Below, in pieces: positions 55,508 through 64,000 of a stretch of DNA of 64,000 nt. Positions within the stretch are counted from its first letter, which is position 1; each line of letters starts with the position of its first letter. This stretch comes from Cladorrhinum sp. PSN259. Its lineage: Eukaryota > Ascomycota > Sordariomycetes > Sordariales > Podosporaceae. The translations under genes and the position numbers were made by a program. The stretch spans positions 62,001-126,000 of the forward strand of contig MU867118.1 of NCBI GenBank assembly GCA_033725935.1, in the 5' to 3' direction. The notes beneath the pieces were generated by a model, which made no database searches, had not been told where the DNA came from, and saw only the letters and a program-made list of their open reading frames with translations.

Positions 55508-57241
55508 ATGGACGCCAATCGCGCTGAGGTTGAGGGGGCGTTGTCTCTCATTGAAGAGGCTGATCTGCCACATCCTTCAGGCCCACTGCTCGCATCTTTT
55601 ATCAAAGAGGCCCTGCATCCCGTAATGGCTGCCCGGTACACCAAGGAAAAGTTGCTGCTGGGCGAGGGTTCATCCCTGCTGGCAAATTGGTCTTATATAA
55701 TCGAATCAAGTAAGTTCGGCTTCTAACCTGCTATTGGCTTACGCTGACTGTCTTGCCAGTTACCTCAAATGGCTTTCCCGCCATCTCCAGATGCCACTGC
55801 CCGACAGGCCATCATTAAGCGAGATGGCAACAGATGTTGTATCACGGGGAAGCCTGGCACTCTCCACGACCCTCTTGTTGTCGCGCCCATTCTTCCTGTT
55901 CCGTCCGGCTGGAATACGGATAAGGAGGGAATATTTGACATGCTCGGTGTCTTCTTTGGCCCGCCCTATCGGGATTGGTGGCTATCTTATGCCAAAAATC
56001 CAAGACGCATGCTGCCTTACAGTAACCATTGGCTAGTAAGAAGATCCGCAGCCCAAGCATTCGCCCAGGGTTTGGTCAAGTTGGACAGGCGCCAGCCCTC
56101 CATGGTTGAATATGAATTGATTCATGTTCACATTAAACCACACCAGCCGATTGAGGCTGATGGTCTGTATCCATTGTTGGGAGACCACTCACGGCAGAAC
56201 ATTGAGAAAGTCGACGCGCGCTTCATCGGTTCCCATGCTCGATTGTGCGAGAGCATTCAGTTTGTTGACATCTCAAAGACATTTTTACCTAAAACCCCGC
56301 CGTGCCCCTCTGCCCGTGAGAGGGCATATCTGATCAGCACCGCCATGCTGAGACCTTTCACTACGCTATCTAGGTTTTTCGTCAGCGCTGTTTTCAAGAT
56401 CTGGCGTACTGTGTTCCCCAGCACCATCAGGTTTGCGGCTTACGGGATGCTGCTCAAATTCGGAAGGCGGATATACGGACAGGAGCACTCGGAGTCGGTT
56501 CAGAGGCTCCCATTTAGATTCTACTTGAAGCATCATGGAGTACCTTGCGAATCCCTCAACGAGTTCAACGCGCTTCAATTGGTGCGTCAGAACACTTCAA
56601 TCCCGATCCCAACTGCGCTGGACGTGGTAATCTCTACGTCGAGAAACCGAAGCGGCCCATTGTCTTCTGAAGCTTACCTCCTCACAACGAAAACCCCTGG
56701 TTTACCGCTATCGCGTTGTCAACACGTTCTATCAGATACCGATTACGACCAAATAGTCTCGCAGTTGAGGGATTACGTGGCTCAGATAAGAGAGATTCCT
56801 AACAAGTTCGGTCCGGGTAGTGCCATATGCAATACGCTTGGGGAGGCATGCAGAGACACACGCATCCGTGGCGCAAGTCCTGTGGGGCCATTAGCTGATG
56901 AGGCAGCCTTCAGTCAACTCGTGGCTTTCTCTGACGAGCCTGCTCGACGCCGACACAAGATTGTGTTTACGCACGCAGATCTCAACCCACGGGATATTCT
57001 GGTTGACCGGAATGTTCGATATGCCGATGGAACCTTTGGCAGGGGAGTCAGCGGGATTGTAGATTGGGAAAGCGCTAGACACTACCCCGAATATTGGGAA
57101 TACACAAAGGCCATGTTTGAGGGCTTTCGATGGACACGACGGTATAACAATTTAGTTCACGAAGTATTTAAAGAGTTCGGCGACTATTCCCAGGAGTTAG
57201 ATGTGGAAAGGCGGAGCTGGGGGTCTGGAGACGCCGTTTGA
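55508..57241 (+). CDS. HNH-like / aminoglycoside-phosphotransferase-like fusion, frameshifted
   Basis: Exon 1 (55508-55709) and exon 2 (from 55760) are joined by a 50-nt GTAAGT..CAG intron. The spliced frame reads ITSNGF and then loses phase: one extra base in the CCC run at 55777-55779 separates it from the long frame that continues to 57241. That long frame, also openable at ATG 55769, starts with an HNH-like segment (IIKRDGNRCCITGKPGTL) where the usual AHI is API. It then has YRDWWLSYA, RFIGSHARLC and a kinase-like domain: FYLKHHG, TKTPGLPLS, FTHADLNPRDILVD and VDWESARHYPEYWEYTKAMF. The Brenner-type HxDxxxxN motif has Asp for Asn. This combined architecture recurs in fungi as far as I recall. 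Function unknown; possibly a pseudokinase. Confidence 0.75.
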
Positions 57242-57587
57242 AAGCGCGCGGTTAGGCCACCCCAGTCTAGTATGGCGCTTAGGGATTAGGGGCAGACGAT
57301 TAACTTATTGATAGGTAAAATAAAGCATCAAGTGTGTTATATTATTCAGGTTATTGAGGGTCTTTAAGGGACCCGCTACTCTAGATAAAAGGGTGCGGAT
57401 TTGCTTCTCGGAACCGGATAAAGAATTCCAACACAACTTGCGTACTGTAGGTACCACCTATATAAGACAGAAACTTTGACAAACCTTTCCTGTCCAACAC
57501 CAAGAGTCGGACCTTCTTACCCACATTTTCTATTTATTTTATTATTATTAATATTATTATTATTATTTTTTTTTTTTAAAAAAAATA
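57242..57587. other. Intergenic region ending in an AT tract
   Basis: 346 bp between tandem genes; the last ~55 bases (57531-57587) are an almost pure A/T tract of ATT units and homopolymers just before the next ATG. It probably serves as promoter or leader. Confidence 0.5.
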
Positions 57588-58457
57588 ATGGTATCAATCA
57601 ACATCCCAACCATCACAATCGGACCCAGCGAGCGGCACACCCATTCTGTTGTCTTTTTGCATGGGCGCGGCGACAATGCACGCAACTTTGCCAGCTCGCT
57701 TTCCGCATCGCACGACTCACACGGGCGCACTCTTGTAGACGCCTTCCCCTCTTTCCGCTGGGTCTTTCCGCAGGCGCCGAACCGCGAATTCCCGAGCTCG
57801 CCCGGCACCACCTTGCCGCAGTGGTTCGACGTCTGGAACGTGCGCGATTTCGCAGAAAAGGAAGAGCTGCAGGCCGTCGGGCTGCGAGAGGTCATCCCCG
57901 CCATTCAGAGCATTTTGGCGGACGAAGCCGAATCACTGGGAGGACGTTGGGACCGCATCGTTCTGGCGGGAATCAGCATGGGTGCCGCGACCGGCGTGCA
58001 CGTGCTCTTTAACCTTGATGTGCCGCCGCCACCGATGGTGGCGGGATCCGAGAGGAAGCTAGCAGCTTTCATAGGCTTTTCTTGTCGGTGCCCGTTCGCT
58101 GGGAGGGACCTCGCCGGGATGAGGGAAGCTCTCGGCCTGCCGCCGGTGGTTGGTGCCGCCTCCAGCCGTGACCATGATGATGTTTTGCGCAATACACCTG
58201 CGTTGCTTGAGCATTGCGTGGATGACCCGCTCGTCTTGGTCCAGAACGGTCGGGGACTACGTGATACTTTGCTCGGATTTGGAATGCGGGTTGAGTGGAG
58301 AGAATACCCGAGCGGGGGCCATTGGTTTAATTCACCAAGAGGCATGGACGATGCTATACGTTTTCTGCAAATGCATGTTCTTGGAGAAGGAGATACGGGA
58401 GGAACGACATCCTCGACAGGGTTTGAAGCTCCATCTGATGCGATGGATTTGTCATAG
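57588..58457 (+). CDS. Acyl-protein thioesterase/carboxylesterase-like hydrolase
   Basis: An intronless frame of 289 residues. The alpha/beta-hydrolase features of the phospholipase/carboxylesterase (APT1-like) group are present: VVFLHGRGDNARNFASSL at the oxyanion strand, FRWVFPQAPNREF, QWFDVWNVRDF, the nucleophile elbow GISMGAA (Ser of GxSxG), an acidic CVDDPLV and the catalytic His in PSGGHWF. APTs remove palmitate from proteins or hydrolyse small esters in the cytosol; the true substrate is unknown. Length is slightly above the ~230 of canonical APT1, owing to inserts and a Ser/Thr tail. The ATG follows the AT tract directly. Confidence 0.87.
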   Translation: MVSINIPTITIGPSERHTHSVVFLHGRGDNARNFASSLSASHDSHGRTLVDAFPSFRWVFPQAPNREFPSSPGTTLPQWFDVWNVRDFAEKEELQAVGLREVIPAIQSILADEAESLGGRWDRIVLAGISMGAATGVHVLFNLDVPPPPMVAGSERKLAAFIGFSCRCPFAGRDLAGMREALGLPPVVGAASSRDHDDVLRNTPALLEHCVDDPLVLVQNGRGLRDTLLGFGMRVEWREYPSGGHWFNSPRGMDDAIRFLQMHVLGEGDTGGTTSSTGFEAPSDAMDLS

Positions 58458-58619
58458 AGCTGTCTTGCACGTTTGTGGGCGACTGGGAATTGCCTCAGCT
58501 TTACTTTAGCATCCCCATTTCAGTGGGCATACAATAGAGTTAATTCGTCTACGGCTAAGACGTAGATTTTGACTATATGCAGGGTCTTGTCGATCGCCTA
58601 CTTACCTGCTGTGCCTTGC

Positions 58620-59036
58620 AGTGGTCCAGTGCAAAATTACGTGTCGAGAAGGTTATTTGAACCCGACGGCTTCATCGACGAAACGCTCCGCACGATCAAG
58701 CTCCTCTTCCCCTCCAATCGTCCTGAATTGAAGAAATGGATGCAATCCTTTCCAGCAGATGTGGATAAGAAAATTGCTACATGCGGCAGTCTTCGTACCG
58801 AGTTGAGACAGTTTGAACGATTTAAATATTGGCGAGATAGTCTTGTGGTACTGAAGGAAGTTTTCGACGAGGCAGAGCTAAGGACGTTGTCACAATGGTG
58901 GTGGGACCGACGAAAAAGGGTGCAGTGGTACACATTCTGGCTGGCCGTGTTGGTGCTTGTGCTCGGCACACTGTTCGGCATTATTCAGCGTACTGCCAGT
59001 ATCATACAGACCTTGCCAGATCCACCACTAGTATAA
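58620..59036 (+). pseudogene. C-terminal membrane-tail fragment of a larger fungal gene
   Basis: The frame begins without a plausible start (VQNYVSRRLFEPDGF) and continues IDETLRTIKLLFPSNRPELK, LVVLKEVFDEAELRTLSQWW and WDRRKRVQWYTFWLAVLVLV, then one membrane helix. This block is familiar as the conserved C-terminus (one transmembrane helix after WWYDRR-type motifs) of large uncharacterised fungal proteins. The upstream exons appear to be missing: the preceding 160 bp belong to the hydrolase 3' flank. Most likely a truncated relic; a short expressed protein from ATG 58569 is possible. Confidence 0.55.
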
Positions 59037-59127
59037 AAGGGCTGCCTTACTGCTACTAGTATCCCTAATCTCTGATCCCTAAGGATTAGTCTTGTAGCCA
59101 AAGAGACTTAATTAATATACTGCCTTT

Positions 59128-59585
59128 TGTTACGCCTCGTGCGTAAGTCTTCCCCGCACACGGACCACAATGCAGGGCATTGTGGAGACAACAGCCAATC
59201 ATTGGGCCAGGGATGGAAAGACCCATAAGTCCCGGGAAAACCAATCAGAGGGTTGCTCTGCGTGATCTGTGCCAAGACCACAGAGCACACAGAGCAAGGT
59301 ACAATATACCTAGAAAACATATGTAGATAGCTTCACTATAAGTAGAGGGAATTCTAGGCACTTCCCATCGTAAGGACTTGGTTCCTCACGCAAGCAATAC
59401 AGTTCATTGTCTACAATCTTCTTTACAGTCTCATACTTTCTCTCTAGAGAAGTTTTGCAGAACCACCTGTTAGTTGACAGTGATTGACCCTGTCTGAGAG
59501 CGTCCTATAACCTTCGATTCCCCTGTCATATTACCCTAGGCGTACTACCTTGCAGTCTGAACCCTATCCGGTGCAGGTTATAACA
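59128..59585. mobile_element. Candidate LTR of a retroelement
   Basis: The segment starts TGTTACG and ends ATAACA, a TG...CA pair with a 5-base TGTTA/TAACA inverted terminus, about 458 bp long. On the + strand it has a TATA-like CTATAAG near 59335 followed by pyrimidine-rich leader-like sequence, as in LTRs. No matching second LTR or target-site duplication was found in the window, so limits and orientation are provisional. Confidence 0.4.
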
Positions 59586-60080
59586 TAAACCGATTTATTA
59601 TTTCCGTATTTATTACCTATTAGCCTTAATATTAGTTAAAGTCTAGTTTTATAGGATAATTTTATATCCTTTTTAACTCGAAACTTACCTTACAATCGTG
59701 GGATAGGAATAATATAGCGTATTTCTGACTATTATTATAATATACCTTTTTATTATAGCCGACCTGGTCATAAGCTAATATCTCGTTGTTATTATCTTAC
59801 TAAGTTATCTTAATAGTATAATTATTCTCGGCGAACGATATTATCTTGCCTTCGGATACGGGTCTGAACCTTCGTTACGTACAGCACTCCCGTATATAGT
59901 GACCAGTCTTATTATAATTAAAACATTTAACCTTAGACTTATCCCTGGACCCATTTCTACCCATACGACTTGTAGATGGACGAGCACGACAACAACAAGC
60001 AGTATTCTCTAGTTTTACAAGGGCTCTGTTCGATCTCTTATGTTCAAATCTTGGCCCCGTCATCATATATTCCATCGCTC
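59586..60080 (-). mobile_element. Decayed retrotransposon fragment with gag zinc knuckle
   Basis: On the minus strand at 59875-60075 the translation ends KVKCFNYNKTGHYIRECCT, a CCHC zinc knuckle of retroelement Gag in which the second Cys is now Tyr (TGT to TAT, a RIP-direction change). The adjoining 59590-59870 is extremely AT-rich and stop-filled, as expected of a RIP-mutated remnant. No reverse transcriptase or integrase is present. Confidence 0.6.
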
Positions 60081-60189
60081 CCTTATCTTTGCGTCCAGTG
60101 TTTTCATTCGAGCCTCACACGCCTGCCCATCCCTTGCAGTGCCCCCAATTTTTCCCATTTTCAAAGCTCTGCAACCACCACAGCACTCG

Positions 60190-61122
60190 ATGGCTGCCAT
60201 GGACTGGCCCACTGTGCCTCTCAAAGATGGAGTTCTTGTCCCCATTGTATGACAATTGCTGTGATGTTTTTCTAATGTACCTGAACTAATATCTTTTTGC
60301 AGCTTGGATTCGGAACCGGAACGGCCTGGTACAAAGATGACCCCAACGACCCTGTCGACCCGCGACTTGTCCAGGTCTTAAAGACTGCCCTATCAAAAGG
60401 GTTCATTCATCTGGACACAGCCGACTCCTACGGTACTGAACGCGAGGTCGGTATGGCCATTAAAGAAAGCGGGATTCCCAGACATAAACTCTTTGTAACC
60501 ACAAAGGTTCTGGATGGCTGGCGCGACGTGCCCGCAGCACTCAAGGACAGTTTGCAGCGACTGCAGCTTGATTATGTGGATATGTATGTGCCAATTGCTT
60601 CAGGACTACATTTTTTTCATCCCCATCATTGCGGTTTCGTCAGCTAACCTTGTGAGCCACTAGGTATCTCCTTCATAACCCATACATCATCCCAACCCCC
60701 GAAGATATCCAATCCTAAAGACGTGCACTGAGCCTCCGGCCCTGAACCAAATCGAGTTTCATCCATATCTTCAGCGTTCAGAAGATTACGTCCCCTGGAT
60801 GCATGAGAAGGGCATTCAAGTCTCATCTTTCAAGACCTTGGCCCCCCTCACGGTGGCAAAGGGTGCGCCACTTGACGTTGTTCTCTCGTCAATTGCTGCC
60901 CACCACGGCACAACGCCCATTGCGGTGCTTATAAGCTGGACAATCGGAAAAAATGTCATCCCCGTAACGACTGCAGGTAAGAATGAGAGGATGGATGAAT
61001 ACCTTAACGCCGTTGCTCTGAAGCTCTCGCCGGAAGAACAGAAAGAGATTAGCAAGGTTGGACTTGAGCGTCACTTTCGTTGGTGGGGGCAAAAATTCTT
61101 CAGTCCTGATGACAGGTCGTGA
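60190..61122 (+). pseudogene. Aldo-keto reductase pseudogene with internal deletion
   Basis: Exons 60190-60246, 60303-60583 and 60664 onward splice in phase. They give MAAMDWPTVPLKDGVLVPI-LGFGTGTAW, the catalytic Asp/Tyr segment IHLDTADSYGTE, Lys in FVTTKV, and DYVDMYLLHNPYIIPTPEDIQ. The frame then stops at TAA 60716-60718. The homologous sequence resumes only eight bases later in another frame (ILKTCTEPPALNQIEFHPYL) and runs to the normal end (VIPVTTAGKNERM, FRWWGQKFFSPDDRS). The segment that usually links them (WK..E......RSIGVSNF, roughly 30-40 residues) is missing. It is therefore a deletion, not an intron. The original enzyme would have been an NADPH-dependent cytosolic aldo-keto reductase. 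Confidence 0.78.
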
Positions 61123-61158
61123 AGGTGATGAATGCTTTAATCCGCTTACCTCCTGCGC

Positions 61159-61674
61159 TCAGGCGGCTATAAGCGTCCCGGTCGCTGTCCCAACCTGATT
61201 ACGAAGCCATGGAATGGGGCCATTGGTGCCAAAAGACAGTTCTCCCTGTAGAATCCGACTGGAATGTACATACAGGTAGATAAATTTGTTAGCTTCTGAT
61301 TACCCAACTACCTCTCCAATTAACATGAAGTGAGAGGTCACGTCAGACTCTGTCACTCACCCAGATTCCGTTTTGTGAGATATCCGGACATCATATCGGC
61401 TATAATAGCCCGCGGTCTTGTCAATGGAGAAGCTGTAGCCGCTGTCGGCGCAGTCGAATGCTGGTGAGGGTAAAGTGAAGTTGCTTGCTGCACAAACCGC
61501 CCCGGCAGGCTTGATAGTAAAGTAGATGCCGACTATGCTGGTCTCGATATTATGGTCCAGAACCAGCGCACAGTCATTGAACGAGATGGTCTCGGACTCG
61601 AGCGTCGCCTGTTCGAGTGGAGCCGCGAGTGCTGTGCTGGCGAGTACCAGGAACTGAAGGGCGTGTAGGTGCAT
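61159..61674 (-). CDS. Small secreted protein, possibly AA1-like (Alt a 1 type)
   Basis: Two exons on the minus strand, 61361-61674 and 61159-61258, encode 137 residues; the intron has a GTGAGT donor and a CCAG acceptor, and the phase is exact. Residues 1-18 (MHLHALQFLVLASTALAA) form a clear signal peptide. The mature part is beta-rich with three Cys and one N-glycosylation motif (NFT): VGIYFTIKPAGAVC, FDCADSGYSFSI, RYDVRISHKTESG, FGTNGPIPW and a TATGTLI end. Spacing and the final strand recall the AA1-like/hypersensitive-response-inducing family of fungal secreted proteins, which is an inference of moderate strength. It is convergent with the aldo-keto reductase pseudogene, 36 bp apart. Confidence 0.68.
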
Positions 61675-63854
61675 TATAAAGAAATGTCGTATTACAAGTC
61701 TCGGTCAAACTGAGCTGTGAAATTTAAGAGGGCTAAGGAATGATGTGAGGACAATTGGTGTACCTCTCCCACTTAGAATTCAACCAGGTCTTCTAGACTG
61801 AGAATTTATAGACCAACAAACGACCTAGGAGTTGCATATCATTAACCCCCACTGCCATTTATTAATCTATAAAAACCAAATTAAACGAGTTACTGAAACC
61901 CGTAATAAGTCCGTTCCAGGTTACCTTATATCACGGAAAGGGATGATGAAAGCCCACAAATAGTTTAAAATTCTCTCGTGTCTTAAGTTATACCCGGCAA
62001 CGGAACGTTGCATCCACCTTTTACTACCGCTCCAATTACGGTCAGAGTTGGCTTAACAGTAAAAAAGTAACAATACTCCCGGGATCCAACGTTATTCTCG
62101 GTAAGGTACTAGGTGATGGTACGGGCGTATAACAGCCAGCAAAGAATGGAACAATAACCTACCGGTCGCGAAGTGGTAGTTACCTTCATGTTAGTGATGC
62201 TCAGGTTTAAATGTATTGGGCACTTCGGAGAGCCCATACGAACTCCCCTCATGGCTTTAGTAAACGCGCGGCCAACCGGCTCCTACGCTGAACCTTCGCC
62301 GCAGTATCGTTTGTCCACAACGTGGTAGGAACCTGCTGTGTGCTGATTCCGGATCGCCTGACCACAACACGCTGACATGCAATACCACGTCATCTAACTA
62401 GGAATCTAAACCAACACGAGAGCTGGGCTATATGGGGGTTTGATGGTAAACTTCCTTCCCAATGCGTTTTCATTTAGAACAGACTACCTATTTCCTATCT
62501 CATGCAACTAAAACTTCATGTTTTCCCATCACCTTTTTCATGGTGCAACCTCGGTTGGCGTAGGAAACTTCTGTCCAAGGTTTATTTCAAGATGTCTTTA
62601 TTCTTATTTATGCAGCATTTATTTCAAGGTTATTTTATTTCTAAATAATAACTATTGCCGGTATAACCGTACGTAAAAAGTGGGGCTAAAGGGCGTGTTG
62701 ATAGGGGCCGGCCTTATTACCATACCTATAAGCGCGGTTCCTAATCGGGAAGAAATTTCCCTGGGACTAAACTTTACGAGACTGAGTCTCGGATTATAGG
62801 TTCATATTAAACATGGTTCAAAACCATTGACAAGTAGAACATTGAATTTGTATAATACGACATGTTAGTCTGAGGCTGTGCATAATATTCCAGGCTGAGC
62901 ATATAATTATATGGCGCGGCCATTTACGTCACGGTGTCGCACAAGGCTGGACTGATCGCCGCAACACAGCTTTGGGCAGATTTACTTGTGACAGCCTGGT
63001 TGGTGTACATGTAGTGGCAGAAACCTGTCTATAAAACCTTTCACTGTTTGTGCGATATTCGCTGGTAATAGGATGTGTACCGAAATTTAGAGCAGGTACA
63101 AACCAAGATATTCTTTTAAACTTTGTGATGAGAAAAACCTAGGTATACGAATTATGATAAATATACTTTGCAGTCATGGAGGAAAGCAGTCCAGTGAGTT
63201 GCCGAAACCGAAATGGAAATCCGTATCAACGGACTCGCATCACATGTTCAATCTCTCCCCAGTCACATCTCACATCTCACTCTCATCTTGTGCAAGCATG
63301 CATTAAAACCCAATATTCTTGGCATAAACCACAGAGTTAGCAGAAAGATCACCAGCCCCTCAAAGTGTAATTCTTCTTCAACAACAGCGGTCAGTCATCA
63401 TTGGACGGGCTCACGCGGGGTAATCCAAAAGATAAACGCCAAGCGCGGCGCGGAAGCACGCCACATTCCTTCGATTTTCCAGAACCGGGCAGCGGGCTTT
63501 GGCGGTCTAGGCCTCGGAGCTTAGCGAGCTTATTCACCTTGCCCAACATGAAGAAAGTTCGATCAAAGCATGGTGCCATTGACTCTGAGTTCTCATGATT
63601 GGTCAGAGATAAACAGGTCTGAACACCGCCTACCCGATCCCAGCTCCCGCTACGTACCTATGCCGTTCTTGTGTGTTTGTTTCCTTTCTCGGATCCCAAT
63701 GGTAACCGCTTCGCTACCAGGGGATCCAAGTACCTTTTTGCCGCCATCATGCGGTGTTGCCCTTCTTTGTTTGTCTATTTGAGCGCCCCTTGTACGGATG
63801 TACAGATTTGTCTCTTTCGTCTCAACATCACAGACAGTCTTGGTCGAAGCCATC
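61675..63854. other. Gene-free, partly AT-rich region (2.2 kb)
   Basis: From about 61740 to 63170 no ORF of note exists on either strand, and stretches near 62580-62660 and 62800-62900 are AT-rich. This looks like old, mutated non-coding or transposon-derived DNA. The last ~500 bp probably form the leader and promoter of the following antiporter gene. Confidence 0.45.
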
Positions 63855-64000
63855 ATGGCGACAGTGACTGCAACCGTTATAGTTGCGGTGACGAAAGCCG
63901 CCGGACCGGCCGCAACCACAACAGCCGCCAGAGCACCGGCTCAAGCTGGCATCTTTGAAGGGCTCAACCCGTCCATCTACAACCCTGCCGACCCCATCAT
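63855..64000 (+). CDS. kha1: Kha1-type K+/H+ antiporter, 5' end (partial)
   Basis: From ATG 63855 (CCATCATGGCG) the frame is open to the window edge: an Ala/Thr-rich leader, then GIFEGLNPSIYNPADPI. The GIFEGxNPxxYNPxDPI segment directly precedes the first membrane helix in fungal Kha1-like CPA2 monovalent cation/proton antiporters. These act in endomembrane pH and K+ homeostasis. Only 48 residues are visible; the rest lies beyond the window. Confidence 0.7.
   Translation, partial: MATVTATVIVAVTKAAGPAATTTAARAPAQAGIFEGLNPSIYNPADPI

Noticed and set aside
1..64000. CRISPR arrays, prophage, bacterial operons, rRNA or tRNA genes
   Set aside because: The DNA is eukaryotic. I scanned by eye for tRNA B-box motifs (GGTTCGANTCC and its complement) and found none with a matching A-box; covariance-model scanning would be needed to exclude them.

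Overview
The window looks like nuclear DNA of a filamentous ascomycete (Pezizomycotina, most likely Sordariomycetes). Genes are separated by long intergenic stretches. Introns are short (about 50-130 nt) with GTAAGT-type donors and CTGAC/CTAAC-like branch sites. The protein set is typically fungal: Rtt106, Yvh1, Vfa1, chitin synthase, HET, DUF6594 and fungal-type caspase and CHAT proteins. Exon models were rebuilt by eye from splice sites, reading-frame continuity and family knowledge; none rests on a database search.

Left part (1-34.6 kb), mainly housekeeping: Vfa1 (ESCRT/Vps4 partner), Yvh1 dual-specificity phosphatase, a C2H2 zinc-finger protein with about 6 kb of gene-free DNA upstream, histone chaperone Rtt106, an SDR oxidoreductase, two convergent uncharacterised genes, a sugar-porter MFS transporter, polynucleotide kinase 3'-phosphatase (DNA end repair, with a possible mitochondrial presequence), an uncharacterised basic/proline-rich protein and a concentrative nucleoside transporter.

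Middle part (35-51 kb) is an accessory, immunity-like island: a DUF6594 membrane protein with two premature stops, a small acidic protein, a caspase-like (C14) protein head-to-head with a large TPR-CHAT protein, a divergent chitin synthase, and an intact HET-domain gene flanked by two copies of a ~43-bp sequence. The caspase-like and TPR-CHAT frames are each interrupted once by an in-frame stop. Every one of these stops can be explained by a C-to-T change at CpA, the direction expected of RIP.

Right part (51.7-64 kb): an acidic 2EXR-domain protein, a frameshifted probable HET remnant, an HNH-like/aminoglycoside-phosphotransferase-like fusion with a one-base frameshift, an acyl-protein-thioesterase-like hydrolase, a membrane-tail fragment, a decayed retroelement (gag zinc knuckle, candidate LTR), an aldo-keto reductase pseudogene with an internal deletion, a small secreted protein and, at the right edge, the start of a Kha1-type K+/H+ antiporter. 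Fragments, nonsense changes and transposon debris are concentrated from 35 to 63 kb. This suggests a rapidly evolving block bearing allorecognition/cell-death type genes between conserved flanks.
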